64,000 nucleotides of DNA from Pseudomonas saliphila (GTDB lineage Bacteria; Pseudomonadota; Gammaproteobacteria; Pseudomonadales; Pseudomonadaceae). The translations under genes and the position numbers were made by a program. The stretch spans positions 19,261 to 83,260 of the forward strand of contig NZ_VTVA01000019.1 in the NCBI RefSeq assembly GCF_008638345.1, written 5' to 3'. Positions within the stretch are counted from its first letter, which is position 1; each line of letters begins with the position of its first letter. The notes beneath the pieces are model-generated. The model was given only the letters and a program-made list of their open reading frames with translations. It ran no database searches and was not told the DNA's origin. Positions 1 through 8,593 of this stretch are shown in pieces.

Positions 1-1861
1 AGCCTGACGAATCCCCGAGATCCTGACCGACCACGCTGCCCTTGTTGATGGCTGTGCGGCTTTGTTCGGCGACTACGCGCCAGAGTGCACCAGCGCTCCA
101 GTTGTCCCGCTCATAACTCAGATTGAAACGCGCATCGATCGGTGGCATCTGCGGCAGGGCCTCGCCATCGCTGCGGTTTCTGCCCCAGGCCCAGGCCAGG
201 CTGGCGTCGGTCTTCCAGTTATCGGTCAGCTCATAGGCAACGCCGGTTTCTGCACCCATGATGCGCGCATCAATATTGCTGGCGGTGCTGGTACCGGTGC
301 CGTAATCAAACAGGATGAAGTCGTTAACCATGCCCGCATAGGCCGACACCCAGGCCTCAAGCCCTTCGCGCTGATATTGAATGCCCAGGTCCAGCTGAGT
401 AGTCCGTTCCGGCTCGATGCCATCGAAGGCGTTGACTGCCCCCGGAGAGCCTTTGGGCGAGAACAACTCCCAGTAATCAGGGAAACGCTGCACATGGCCG
501 ATGCCAATGTAGGCGGTGGCAGCCATGTCGGACAGGTCGTGCTCAAACCGGACAAATCCGCTGGGCAGGGTTTCGCGCCGGCTGTCGTTGGCGGTGGGGT
601 TAGGCATCGTCATGCCCATCATGGCGCCGCTGACGCGAGCACGCAGGTCGTCGACGTGATGTTGGTCCAGCCGCAGACCGCCGATCCAGCGCTGCCTGTC
701 ACTCAGCGACCAGGTCAGTTCGGAGAACATGCCGATCTGGCTAAATTCGGCATCCTTTTGCCAGGCCTGATTCTCGTAACTGTCTACACCCATGCCCGTT
801 CGGGTACGGTGCGCGTTGCGTTGCCCATCCAGGCCGGCAAGCAGTTCGATATCGTCCCAGCCCCAGGTAGCGCTGAAGCGCGCGCCCAGGGTACGGCGGT
901 CCACGTTGGTCGCCCGCGGTCCAACCATCATGCCGGTGGTGGGCGGTGTGCGCAGACTGTAGTTATCCATCACATGGTCGGCGTAATTGTAATAGAAGCG
1001 GGCCTCCAGCTCGCGCAACGCACCCTCGTGCAGGGTTTTCTCGAAGCGCAGGCCCAGGCTTTCGCGCTCAAACTGCGAGCCATCCATCCCGCGCCCGGCA
1101 TAACGCGCTTCGGCATCGCCAGCTCCGACACTCAGTTCAAGCAGAGTGTCGTCATCCGGCCGCCAGCCCAGTGCCAGATCGGTATTCCATTTGTTCCAGC
1201 GCGAAGGAACGCGGTCTCCGTCTCCATCCTTATAATCGCCGGATCGCGAGCGGTTGCCGCTCAGGCGAATGTAACCGTCGCGGCTACCCAATGCGCCATC
1301 GACCTGCACATCCCGCCGGGTGTTGGAGGCAGCCACGGCAGTGGCATCCAGTCGGCTACCCGGCTCATCAAATTCCTCCGGCAAGCGATCGAACAGAACG
1401 GTACCTGCCGATGCACCCGGCCCCCAGGCAACACTCTGCGGACCCTTGATAACCGTCAGCTGATCAAAATTCTGGGGCGCGATATAGGAGGAAGGCGCGT
1501 CCATCCGGGACGGGCAGGCCCCCAGCATTTCGCCGCCATTGGTCAAAAGCTTCAGGCGCGAGCCAAACATCCCGCGTAGCACTGGATCGCTGTTACTTCC
1601 ACCGCCACGGATGGAGGAGAATCCGGGAATGGTTTTCAGATAATCGGCTGCATCGCTGGCCGGAATGGGCTGGCGAGCCTGTTTCGGGTCAGTGATGATC
1701 GTCAGTGGTGAACTCTGCTGCACGGCGGTGATCACCCGCGGCGCCAGCTGCAACGCTTCCGGCTGCGCATGATGGGAATGGTCTTCAACAGACCAGGCAG
1801 CGGTGCTGGCGGCAGCCACGGCCAGACACAGTATTGCGGGCACAAAGGGGGAGTGCGACAT
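1..1861 (-). CDS. oprC: TonB-dependent copper receptor OprC/NosA, C-terminus cut by window edge
   Basis: Outer-membrane receptor that takes up copper using TonB energy. 620 codons are visible and the frame stays open to the left edge, so the last barrel strands are missing. The start at 1861 gives a hydrophobic signal peptide (about residues 6-23) and a His-containing mature N-terminus (H28, H30, H31). The plug domain follows, with the receptor motif VIKGPQ at 137-142. Both copper-ligand pairs known from P. aeruginosa OprC are present: Cys-x3-Met at C116/M120 and His-x-Met at H296/M298. That separates it from siderophore receptors. It lies just downstream of a DUF2946 gene on the same strand, a usual pairing for this family, and the probable shared promoter carries an ANR box (2456-2469). 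NosA/OprC proteins are known to be made under low oxygen and repressed by copper. Confidence 0.93.
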   Translation of the reverse strand, partial: MSHSPFVPAILCLAVAAASTAAWSVEDHSHHAQPEALQLAPRVITAVQQSSPLTIITDPKQARQPIPASDAADYLKTIPGFSSIRGGGSNSDPVLRGMFGSRLKLLTNGGEMLGACPSRMDAPSSYIAPQNFDQLTVIKGPQSVAWGPGASAGTVLFDRLPEEFDEPGSRLDATAVAASNTRRDVQVDGALGSRDGYIRLSGNRSRSGDYKDGDGDRVPSRWNKWNTDLALGWRPDDDTLLELSVGAGDAEARYAGRGMDGSQFERESLGLRFEKTLHEGALRELEARFYYNYADHVMDNYSLRTPPTTGMMVGPRATNVDRRTLGARFSATWGWDDIELLAGLDGQRNAHRTRTGMGVDSYENQAWQKDAEFSQIGMFSELTWSLSDRQRWIGGLRLDQHHVDDLRARVSGAMMGMTMPNPTANDSRRETLPSGFVRFEHDLSDMAATAYIGIGHVQRFPDYWELFSPKGSPGAVNAFDGIEPERTTQLDLGIQYQREGLEAWVSAYAGMVNDFILFDYGTGTSTASNIDARIMGAETGVAYELTDNWKTDASLAWAWGRNRSDGEALPQMPPIDARFNLSYERDNWSAGALWRVVAEQSRTAINKGSVVGQDLGDSSG

Positions 1862-1926
1862 GTTAGTTGTCTCAATATCGATCAGAAATCAGGTTCCGAA
1901 AATTCGGAGCTAATGTTATTGACGAG

Positions 1927-2308
1927 TCAGGAGACAGCTGGCGGCGCGCGTGGCTGCACATGCGCCCGTTCGGTGGAGACCAGAGGCACAGCCCGCGTGA
2001 CGCTGCTGGCAAAGGGCTGGCCGACCGGAAACAGCTCTGCTGTCCAGTGCGAGCTCAGCGCAACACTGGCGCCCGAGGCACATAGCGGGCATCCAAGCGA
2101 CGCCGCCAGGTTGCCGCTATATTTTTTCGCCCGGCATCTCCGAGCCCATGCCGGTCTTACTGCCAGCATGCTCGACGCCATTGTCGTGCGAAGCGCTGAC
2201 GAGGTTGGCGGCAACCGCATGGCTGCTGTGCACGCAGCAGGCGACTGCATTGAACATCACACACCAGCCGAATAGCACAGCCAACCAGGCGCGCGTGCGC
2301 CGGTTCAT
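1927..2308 (-). pseudogene. DUF2946 family protein, split by a frameshift
   Basis: Small predicted secreted or membrane protein of the DUF2946 family, often encoded beside copper receptors; function unknown. From the ATG at 2308, 63 codons are readable: a signal-like hydrophobic segment, then a His/Met/Cys-bearing stretch, ending at a stop at 2117-2119. The family's C-terminal half (a CPLCASG motif, then a tail ending in RAPPA) continues in another frame down to a stop at 1927. The two parts join at a run of six A on the coding strand (plus-strand T at 2122-2127). With five A the reading frame would be continuous. Either the gene is inactivated, the base call is wrong, or the ribosome or polymerase slips. 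A GTG at 2350 is an alternative start, but the ATG fits the family better. Confidence 0.7.
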
Positions 2309-2427
2309 TGCACCGTTAAGTGTCGGTCTGGTTAGTGATGATGAACGCACCCAATAGCCCCGCTACGATAGAGATCCCTGGTTATCGCTTCCGGGAATGG
2401 GTGAACCCGGGAGCGAACGGCAGAGAC

Positions 2428-2469
2428 AGTATCAGGGTTTTATCCGGCGTTGGGTTTGATCCGTATCAA
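2428..2469 (-). promoter_or_regulatory. ANR/FNR box and -10 element upstream of the DUF2946-oprC operon
   Basis: A perfect ANR/FNR palindrome, TTGAT-N4-ATCAA, lies at 2456-2469. On the minus strand a -10-like hexamer GATACT (2433 down to 2428) follows. A start about seven bases beyond it, near 2421, would put the centre of the box (2462.5) at -41.5, the classical position for an activated FNR-type promoter. The ATG of the DUF2946 gene would then be about 110 bases downstream. Oxygen-responsive control fits what is known of NosA/OprC receptors. The start site itself is inferred. Confidence 0.75.
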
Positions 2470-2579
2470 GCTCAAGATGCAGGGTCGAGAATCGGCAACG
2501 CTGGATTCAGCAAATCCCCTCGCATTCAAGGGCTTAGTCCGCCATCCGTGGCAGCATTCGCTGCGACGACTCAGGCTCG

Positions 2580-3698
2580 CTATGACGCGAGTTCCAGATC
2601 TTCTACCAGCGCCTTCAGGAAGCGCGCCGCCTCCCCTCCCGTGACCGCGCGATGGTCAAAGGTCAGCGATACCGGCAGGATCGCGTGCACCGCCGGCTCG
2701 CCCTGCCAGGCCACTACCGCCTCGCGGATGACGCCTGCGCCAATTATCGCCACCTGCGGCGGCAGTACCACCGGGCTGGCATAGCGGCCGAACAACGTGC
2801 CGAAGTTGGACAGGGTAATAGTCGCACCCATCAGTTCCGAAGGCGGTATCGAGCGGTTTGCCACGTCCCGGCGTAGCCTGGCCAGGCCTTCGCGCAGGTC
2901 CTCAGCCTCGCGGTTGGCGACATCCCGGAGTACCGGAACAAACAGACCGTCGGGGGTATCGACGGCGACACCCAGATCCACCTTGTCATGTGTCATAACG
3001 CTGAGCCGGCGACCATCAAATGCAACGTTCAACGCCGGCTCGGCCAGACAGGCGCGTGCGATCGCGCGCGCCAGCCGGATAATCGGGTCCCGCGCGTCAG
3101 CCGGCCAGGCATGCAGGTCAGCATCCTCGACGATCATCACCGGCACCACTTCAGCATGTGCCCGGGCCATATTCTTGGCCATGGTCCGCCGTACGCTGCG
3201 CAATGCCGTGCCCTCGAAGCCGGCCGGGCCCTCCCCGGCTGCGCGCACATCCTGCTCGGTAATCAGCCCATTGGAACCTGATCCGCTGAGTCGACCCAGA
3301 TCCACGTCCAGCTTGCGCGCCAGGGCGCGGACGGCCGGCGCCGCGCGGGCCGGTTGGAAATCCCGGGTAGAGGGCGCGGCGCCGATATGAAAATCATCGG
3401 CGGCCAGATCGCTTGAACCGCTGGCACCGCCGAGATTGCCCACCACGGTGCCGCTGTCTTCTGCTTCCCCTTCGAAGCCCACCAGCGGCTCCCCCACATG
3501 CAACAGGTCACCGGGCTTGCCGAAGCAGCGCGCGATGGTGCCCGCGTAGGGAGACGGCACGTCGACAATCGCCTTGGCGGTTTCCACCGACACCAACAAC
3601 TGGTCAACCTCGACCTGATCGCCAGCCTGCACATGCCATTCGACAATCTCCGCCTCTTGCAGGCCCTCGCCCAGATCCGGCAGTTTGAACTGTTTCAT
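2580..3698 (-). CDS. 2-oxoacid dehydrogenase E2, dihydrolipoyllysine acyltransferase
   Basis: Core acyltransferase of a pyruvate or branched-chain 2-oxoacid dehydrogenase complex; moves the acyl group from lipoate to CoA. 372 aa. An N-terminal lipoyl domain (about 3-75) has the lipoylated lysine in an ETAKA motif (K42). An Ala/Gly-rich linker leads to a peripheral subunit-binding domain (about 118-150) and the catalytic domain (from about 160). Near the C-terminus the active-site motif reads DHRAVTGG, keeping the His but with Thr where most E2 proteins have Asp. The ATG overlaps the E1 beta stop by four bases (ATGA), so the two are translationally coupled. No E3 gene lies here, so lipoamide dehydrogenase must come from elsewhere. 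The substrate cannot be fixed from sequence alone. Confidence 0.9.
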   Translation of the reverse strand: MKQFKLPDLGEGLQEAEIVEWHVQAGDQVEVDQLLVSVETAKAIVDVPSPYAGTIARCFGKPGDLLHVGEPLVGFEGEAEDSGTVVGNLGGASGSSDLAADDFHIGAAPSTRDFQPARAAPAVRALARKLDVDLGRLSGSGSNGLITEQDVRAAGEGPAGFEGTALRSVRRTMAKNMARAHAEVVPVMIVEDADLHAWPADARDPIIRLARAIARACLAEPALNVAFDGRRLSVMTHDKVDLGVAVDTPDGLFVPVLRDVANREAEDLREGLARLRRDVANRSIPPSELMGATITLSNFGTLFGRYASPVVLPPQVAIIGAGVIREAVVAWQGEPAVHAILPVSLTFDHRAVTGGEAARFLKALVEDLELAS

Positions 3699-4687
3699 AT
3701 CTCCCCCTGCATAACGTCACGTGCGGCCTGGCAGATCGAACCGACATCCGGCAGATAGGCCATTTCCTGCCGGGCGTAGGGAATTACGCAATCGAAACCG
3801 GTCACGCGCAGCACTGGAGCCCGTAGCGCGTGCAGTGCCTGTTCCTGCACTGTCGCAGCAATCTCAGCGCCCGGGCCGTAGCTGCGCGCCGCTTCATGCA
3901 CCACGACGCAGCGTCCGGTCTTGCTCACCGAGGCGACCAGGGTGTCGGTATCCAGCGGTTTGAGCGTCGCCACGTCGATCACCTCGCAGTCAATGCCTTC
4001 GTCGGCGAGCAGCGCCGCCGCCTCGAGGGTTTCCTTGAGCGCCGCGCCCCAGCTGACCAGGGTCAGATCCTGACCTTCGCGCAGCGTGAAGCAGGTATCC
4101 AACGGCAATGGCTGGCCGTCATCCGGTACCACCTGCTGTACCGAGCGATACAGCCGTGCGGGTTCCAGAAAGATCACCGGGTCCGGATTGGCAATCGCCG
4201 CCAATAGCAGACCGTAGGCACGGCGCGGCGAGGAGGGAATCACCACCCGCAGCCCGGGGATATGCGCAAACAGCGCTTCGGTGCTTTCACCGTGGTGTTC
4301 CGGCGCATGAATGCCGGCGCCATGCGGCGTACGCAGCACCATGGGGCAGCTGAGCCGGCCGCGGGTACGGCTGCGCAGGCGGCTGGCATGGGAGACCAGA
4401 TGCTCCATGCCGGCATAGATAAACCCCATGAACTGGATCTCGGCCACCGGCTTGAGCCCCTGCGCCGCCATGCCGACGCTGATGCCGGTGATCAGTGTTT
4501 CCGCCAGCGGCGTATCCATCACCCGGCGGAAGCCGAAGCGCTCATGCAGGCCAACCGTGGCGCGAAACACGCCGCCGTTGGTGCCGATATCTTCGCCCAG
4601 CACTACTACGTCCGGGTCATCCTGCATGGCGCGATGCAGCGCCAGGTTGATCGCCTCGACCATCGAAATGCTGGCTTGATCATTCAT
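3695..4687 (-). CDS. 2-oxoacid dehydrogenase E1 beta subunit
   Basis: Beta subunit of the thiamine-diphosphate-dependent E1 component, which pairs with the alpha subunit to decarboxylate a 2-oxoacid. 330 aa from the ATG at 4687; longer open frames upstream lie inside the E1 alpha gene and are out of family. Typical transketolase-like pyrimidine-binding features are seen: an acidic VLGEDIG motif near residue 30, a DTPLAE motif near 60, and a C-terminal transketolase domain (from about 200). It overlaps the end of E1 alpha by eight bases and the start of E2 by four, a tightly coupled operon. Similar three-gene sets are annotated as pyruvate dehydrogenase or branched-chain dehydrogenase in pseudomonads. 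Confidence 0.9.
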   Translation of the reverse strand: MNDQASISMVEAINLALHRAMQDDPDVVVLGEDIGTNGGVFRATVGLHERFGFRRVMDTPLAETLITGISVGMAAQGLKPVAEIQFMGFIYAGMEHLVSHASRLRSRTRGRLSCPMVLRTPHGAGIHAPEHHGESTEALFAHIPGLRVVIPSSPRRAYGLLLAAIANPDPVIFLEPARLYRSVQQVVPDDGQPLPLDTCFTLREGQDLTLVSWGAALKETLEAAALLADEGIDCEVIDVATLKPLDTDTLVASVSKTGRCVVVHEAARSYGPGAEIAATVQEQALHALRAPVLRVTGFDCVIPYARQEMAYLPDVGSICQAARDVMQGEI

Positions 4688-5771
4688 GGCCCGCCCCTCC
4701 CTGCGCATCCAACCGCGCCTGCAACTGCTCGCGCTGCGCCAGGTACTGGGCCGGCAGCTCGGCATACAGATGGTCGAAGGCGGCAGCAGTCTCCGCCGGC
4801 GGCATATTGCGGAAGCGTTCCACTGCGTCATTGATGCGCTCGCCATTGGCGCGCTGTAGCTGTTGCTCCTGCTGTTCATCCCACAGCCCGCGCTCGTGCA
4901 GAAACCGCTGCAAACGCCCGATGGGCTCGTGCTTCCAGGCCGCGTTGAGCTCCTCGGCGGAACGGTAGCGGCTGGCATCATCAGCGGTGGTGTGATCGCC
5001 CAAACGATAAGTGACGCATTCGATCAGCGTGGCGCCTTTGCCAGCGCGGGCGCGCTGAATCGCCTGGCTGACCCGGTCATAGACCGCCAGCACGTCATTG
5101 CCGTCCACCTGCTCACCGGGAATGCCGGCCGCCAACGCCTTGTGCGCCAGCGTGGGGGCGGCGCTCTGCAGGCTGCGCGGTACCGATATCGCCCACTGAT
5201 TGTTGTTCACCACGAACACCATGGGCAGCTGCCAGACGCCGGCCAGGTTGAGGCTCTCGAGAAAATCACCCTTGCTGGTCGCGCCGTCACCGCAGGTGGT
5301 CACGGCGACACGGGGCTGCTGGCGGATGCGAAATGCCGAGGCGACCCCGCAGGCATGACAGGCCTGGGTGGCAATGGGCACGCAGATAGGAAAGTCCTCG
5401 GCCACCGCCGGGTTCTCCCAGGCGCTGCCGCGTTCGTCACCGCCCCAGTACAGCAGGATCTCGTGCATGGCGACGCCGCGCTGCAGCTGGGTGGAGGTAT
5501 CGCGATAGTAGGGAATCAACACATCTTCTGCGGTCATGGCATGACCTACTGCCGAGCCAATGGCTTCCTGCCCCAGGGTCGAGGCGTAGGTACCAATCTG
5601 GCCGGTGCGCTGCAGCGCAACGCATTTCTGATCGAAGGCGCGCACGAGCACCATGTCCTGGTAGAACGCGCGCAACAACTGCGGATCATCGATCCAGCCC
5701 GGCAGATCGCCCTGCGGCTGTCCGTGATCATCAATTAAACGGGTATAAGGAATCTGCACAGTCAACGGCAT
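4680..5771 (-). CDS. pdhA: Pyruvate-type 2-oxoacid dehydrogenase E1 alpha subunit
   Basis: Alpha subunit of the heterotetrameric E1 decarboxylase; first gene of the operon. 363 aa. The thiamine-diphosphate motif is clear: GDG at about 161-163 and the closing NN pair near 189-190. A GTYAS motif at about residue 60 and a YRD segment near 90 belong to the substrate and cofactor channel. The start at 5771 leaves an N-terminal extension of about 30 residues before the E1 fold, usual for this subfamily. The pdhA name is by family resemblance; branched-chain substrates are an alternative, and no leucine dehydrogenase or regulator is next to it to settle this. About 230 bases separate it from the next gene upstream. 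Confidence 0.85.
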   Translation of the reverse strand: MPLTVQIPYTRLIDDHGQPQGDLPGWIDDPQLLRAFYQDMVLVRAFDQKCVALQRTGQIGTYASTLGQEAIGSAVGHAMTAEDVLIPYYRDTSTQLQRGVAMHEILLYWGGDERGSAWENPAVAEDFPICVPIATQACHACGVASAFRIRQQPRVAVTTCGDGATSKGDFLESLNLAGVWQLPMVFVVNNNQWAISVPRSLQSAAPTLAHKALAAGIPGEQVDGNDVLAVYDRVSQAIQRARAGKGATLIECVTYRLGDHTTADDASRYRSAEELNAAWKHEPIGRLQRFLHERGLWDEQQEQQLQRANGERINDAVERFRNMPPAETAAAFDHLYAELPAQYLAQREQLQARLDAQGGAGHE

Positions 5772-5965
5772 GGACTGACCTCCTCAACCGGCGCGTCGCG
5801 ATTGGCACCGGTGGCGGTTGCTGACCGAACCTGTGGGTCGGCCTGTTATTCTCGGCTGGTTTGTGGCCAGCATCTCTGCACATACCCGGATCGCGGGCAC
5901 CCGGCAGGCGTCATTGCAACGCGCGAAACCGGTTAGCTCGCAGTATAGATCAGGGAATCAGACCT

Positions 5966-5987
5966 GCTGACCGGATAGCCGGTCAGC
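5966..5987 (-). terminator. Hairpin after the retropepsin gene
   Basis: A perfect nine-base inverted repeat (GCTGACCGG / CCGGTCAGC) with a four-base loop begins about 22 bases after the stop of the gene ending at 6009. It has no clear T tract on either strand, so it may be a weak terminator or an RNA-stabilising hairpin. Confidence 0.4.
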
Positions 5988-6008
5988 AATCGAATAACGG
6001 CCAGCGGT

Positions 6009-6527
6009 TCAGGCGCAGCCAGGCGTGCCGGCGGAGTACTTGAGGCTGGGGTCAACCACAGCATCGAACTGCTGCAGCGCAGTGGAGCCGATCAATAGTG
6101 GATAGGAGAACGCGGTGCGGTCGGTCAGGTTGACTTCAATATTCTCCCGTTCACCGCCCAGGCAGACATCCATCTCGATAACCGGACGGGTGGTGTAGTC
6201 CTTGGTTTCGCCATCAGGGATGTCATCGGAGCGACGCTTGATCTGGCTGATGCGTATCACCGGACGCTCCAGCGTCTTGCCCTCCTTCTCGCCATCGACG
6301 GCCAGATCGAAGCGTACCCAGTCGCTGTCTTGGCGTTCAAAGATTTCGATATTCTGTGCGCTCAGCGAGGCGGTAACCGCTCCGGTGTCCAGCTTGGCGG
6401 GTACATCCAACGCCAGGTCGGCGAGTCGTGCTTTTTCGCTGACGCCGTAAACGGTCCGTTCGTTAGCCAATCCTGCGGTTGAAAGCGCCATCAGGCAGGA
6501 AAAGAAAGCTACCGATTTCAAATACAT
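6009..6527 (-). CDS. Retropepsin-like aspartic protease, exported (PF05618 family)
   Basis: 172 aa with a cleavable signal peptide (hydrophobic residues about 4-20, AxA-type site near 21), so probably periplasmic. The mature part matches the small single-domain aspartic protease family once called ATP-dependent zinc protease: the catalytic motif KLDTGAVTASLSA lies at about residues 45-57, with an LIGSTAL segment near 145 that ends the fold. Such proteins act as dimers with one Asp per chain. In several proteobacteria they sit with an inactive transglutaminase and a glutamate-ligase-like gene; neither is seen here, so the gene stands alone. A good ATG and a separate promoter region (6528-6695, shared with the divergent methyltransferase) are present. 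The physiological substrate is unknown. Confidence 0.8.
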   Translation of the reverse strand: MYLKSVAFFSCLMALSTAGLANERTVYGVSEKARLADLALDVPAKLDTGAVTASLSAQNIEIFERQDSDWVRFDLAVDGEKEGKTLERPVIRISQIKRRSDDIPDGETKDYTTRPVIEMDVCLGGERENIEVNLTDRTAFSYPLLIGSTALQQFDAVVDPSLKYSAGTPGCA

Positions 6528-6695
6528 GTAAACCTCATTAAGAACTATGGAGCCTCTACGACCACATCGCCTTCAGACTGTTCGGCAACAGACCGACCGC
6601 ACGTCGGACGACTGAGGGTAAAGGCCCCGGATGCGCCTTGCATCCATCACCCTGGGAGGGGTATACCAAAGCGACATGGAGGGTAAGAGGAGCCC

Positions 6696-7160
6696 GTGTT
6701 GAACAAGCTCGAATTGAAGGTGCCGCCGCTGGTGCTGGTCGCGCTCTGCATGCTGCTGATGTGGGGTATGTCACGGCTGTTCGCGGAGTTTGACTGGATC
6801 ATTCCGGGGGGCGCCACGCTCGCAGGCTTGCTGGCTGTTGCGGGGGTCATTATCGCGGTGGCGGGTGTAATCAACTTCCGCCAGGCCAATACCACGGTCG
6901 ACCCGACCGCGCCGGGGCGTACCACGGCTATTGTCACATCGGGCATCTACAGATCCAGCCGCAACCCTATGTACCTGGGTTTTGCGCTCTGCCTGGCAGC
7001 CTGGGCAGTGTGGCTGAGGAACCCACCAGCCTTACTTGTCCTGCCCTGCTTCGTGCTCTACATGAACCGCTTTCAGATTCGCCCTGAAGAACGCCTGCTC
7101 AGCGAGAAGTTCGGCAGCGAATACACCTGCTATTGTCAGTCCGTGCGCCGCTGGCTGTAG
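6696..7160 (+). CDS. Isoprenylcysteine methyltransferase-like membrane methyltransferase
   Basis: 154 aa integral membrane protein of the ICMT/PEMT methyltransferase superfamily. Three to four hydrophobic segments are visible (about 8-28, 36-56, 90-120). They are followed by the signature of the family's SAM-binding C-terminus: a GIYRSSRNPMYLG motif near residues 84-96 and an acidic EE pair near 134. The start is GTG at 6696 or TTG at 6699, both after the purine-rich AAGAGGAG at 6685-6692; the TTG has the more usual spacing. The methyl acceptor is not known; bacterial members are not tied to prenylated proteins. It is divergent from the retropepsin gene and convergent with the DUF1615 lipoprotein (9 bases apart). 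Confidence 0.82.
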   Translation: MLNKLELKVPPLVLVALCMLLMWGMSRLFAEFDWIIPGGATLAGLLAVAGVIIAVAGVINFRQANTTVDPTAPGRTTAIVTSGIYRSSRNPMYLGFALCLAAWAVWLRNPPALLVLPCFVLYMNRFQIRPEERLLSEKFGSEYTCYCQSVRRWL

Positions 7161-7169
7161 CCTCGCCAG

Positions 7170-8393
7170 CTACTGCGCCGCACCGGCACGCAGCATGCAC
7201 TGCCTGCGCCGCTCATCAACCCGGTTGGCAAACCAGCTAGTGGTCAGTTCACGGGTGATCTTGGGGCTTTCCAGGGTGATGCGCGGAATCATCTCCCGCG
7301 GTAAGGGTTCGCCCTGCAGGGTCTCGGCCAGCTCGAACAGGCGGTTGTACAAACGGCTGTCGGAAAATTCAAGCTCAGTGCTCTTGACCAGATCCCGCCT
7401 GATGGCGTTGTCATTCATGCCGAGCTGCTTGCTCAGCGAGCGCACCGCACGCTCGGTCGCACCCACTGCGCTGGATCCATGCACAATCAGGTCGCCATCC
7501 AACGCCAGGTCAATGCCCGTGGCCTTGCTGACTGCATTCTGGAAGGCGGCGTTACGGCTGGCGTACCAGCCAGCGTTGAAGTCGGCGTAGCGATATAAGG
7601 GACGCGTGTAGTCGGCCGGATAATCCAACAGGTGGGCAATACCGAAGAACATGCCGCCGCGCCGGGTGAAGACTTCATCGCGCATCGACCCAGTGATTGG
7701 ATAAGGATAGACGTCCCGCTGCGTCTCGGCGAAGGCAAGACTGACCTGCATCGGCCCGCCGGTCTGCACCGGATTGAAGCTGCCGAACAGCTGCTTGCCG
7801 AGCGGGACCATGCTGATGAAGTCGTCGAATACGGCATTCAGCTGCTTTTCCGAGCGCACCTGACTCAGGCGCTTTTCATAGGTTTCACCAGTTGGCGACT
7901 CCATGCGCAGCGCCGCAGTCACCAGAAACCCTGGCACCCGCAACTTACTGGCACGCCGGTCGATTTCCTCCCGCGCAATCTTGGCCAGATTAGGCACCGG
8001 CGGAGCAACCTGGAAGGTGGACTCCTGCGCGGTAACCGCCAGCACCGAGCAGATATTTTCCGCGTCCGGCTCGATATCCAGGGTGGTGAACGCCACCTGA
8101 ATATCCCGCGCCCAACCATCCCGGTCCGCCAGGTCAGCGGGCAGCAGCCGCAGTACCTGAGCCTGAACCGCAGCCGGGCGGTGCTCGGGCGGCATTATGC
8201 CGGGCCGCGGGCTGCAGCCTGCCAATATCCCTAGGCCGATCAGCAGCATCAATCCTGCGCAGCGTCGAACGAGACCTGCGTGCGCAACCTCGAACTCCGC
8301 TCCGAGCGCGGCTGGACAGGACAAGGAAAAACGGGACTGCGGGATATGATCTGAAAGCATGTTGGCGGTTACTTGTGGTCGAGTCAGTGCCAT
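7170..8393 (-). CDS. DUF1615 family lipoprotein
   Basis: Predicted lipoprotein of unknown function (DUF1615). The lipobox LAGC is plain, with the cysteine at residue 60 counted from the first ATG. That is too far in for a normal signal peptide, so translation probably starts later; an ATG at 8360 or a start nearer the RRCAGLMLLIG segment (8249-8273) is more likely, and the 5' boundary given here is an upper limit. The mature part (about 345 aa) carries family motifs such as QESTFQV and FNAGWYASRNAAFQ. The latter resemble the substrate groove of lysozyme-like proteins, but I would not assign an activity. Its position next to signalling genes gives no functional hint. Confidence 0.82.
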   Translation of the reverse strand: MALTRPQVTANMLSDHIPQSRFSLSCPAALGAEFEVAHAGLVRRCAGLMLLIGLGILAGCSPRPGIMPPEHRPAAVQAQVLRLLPADLADRDGWARDIQVAFTTLDIEPDAENICSVLAVTAQESTFQVAPPVPNLAKIAREEIDRRASKLRVPGFLVTAALRMESPTGETYEKRLSQVRSEKQLNAVFDDFISMVPLGKQLFGSFNPVQTGGPMQVSLAFAETQRDVYPYPITGSMRDEVFTRRGGMFFGIAHLLDYPADYTRPLYRYADFNAGWYASRNAAFQNAVSKATGIDLALDGDLIVHGSSAVGATERAVRSLSKQLGMNDNAIRRDLVKSTELEFSDSRLYNRLFELAETLQGEPLPREMIPRITLESPKITRELTTSWFANRVDERRRQCMLRAGAAQ

Positions 8394-8593
8394 TCGCCAC
8401 GAATAGCAATGCCCGCGCGGCGACCGAGTAGGTATGACCTAGGCCGGACGTCAAAGTGCGCCGCCGCTATACAGCCCTGCCCTGCGGCGGCACTGTCGAC
8501 CGGGTGGTGGATTCCCAAGTGTGCCAGATGCTTAATCTATCTGGTAATCATCCCCCCAACGTCAGCGGATAATCGGATAACGCTGACAAGCCA

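Noticed and set aside
62..1579. Long open frame on the plus strand (505 codons)
   Set aside because: It is antisense to oprC, whose motifs, signal peptide and copper ligands are clear; G+C-rich genes leave such open shadow frames.
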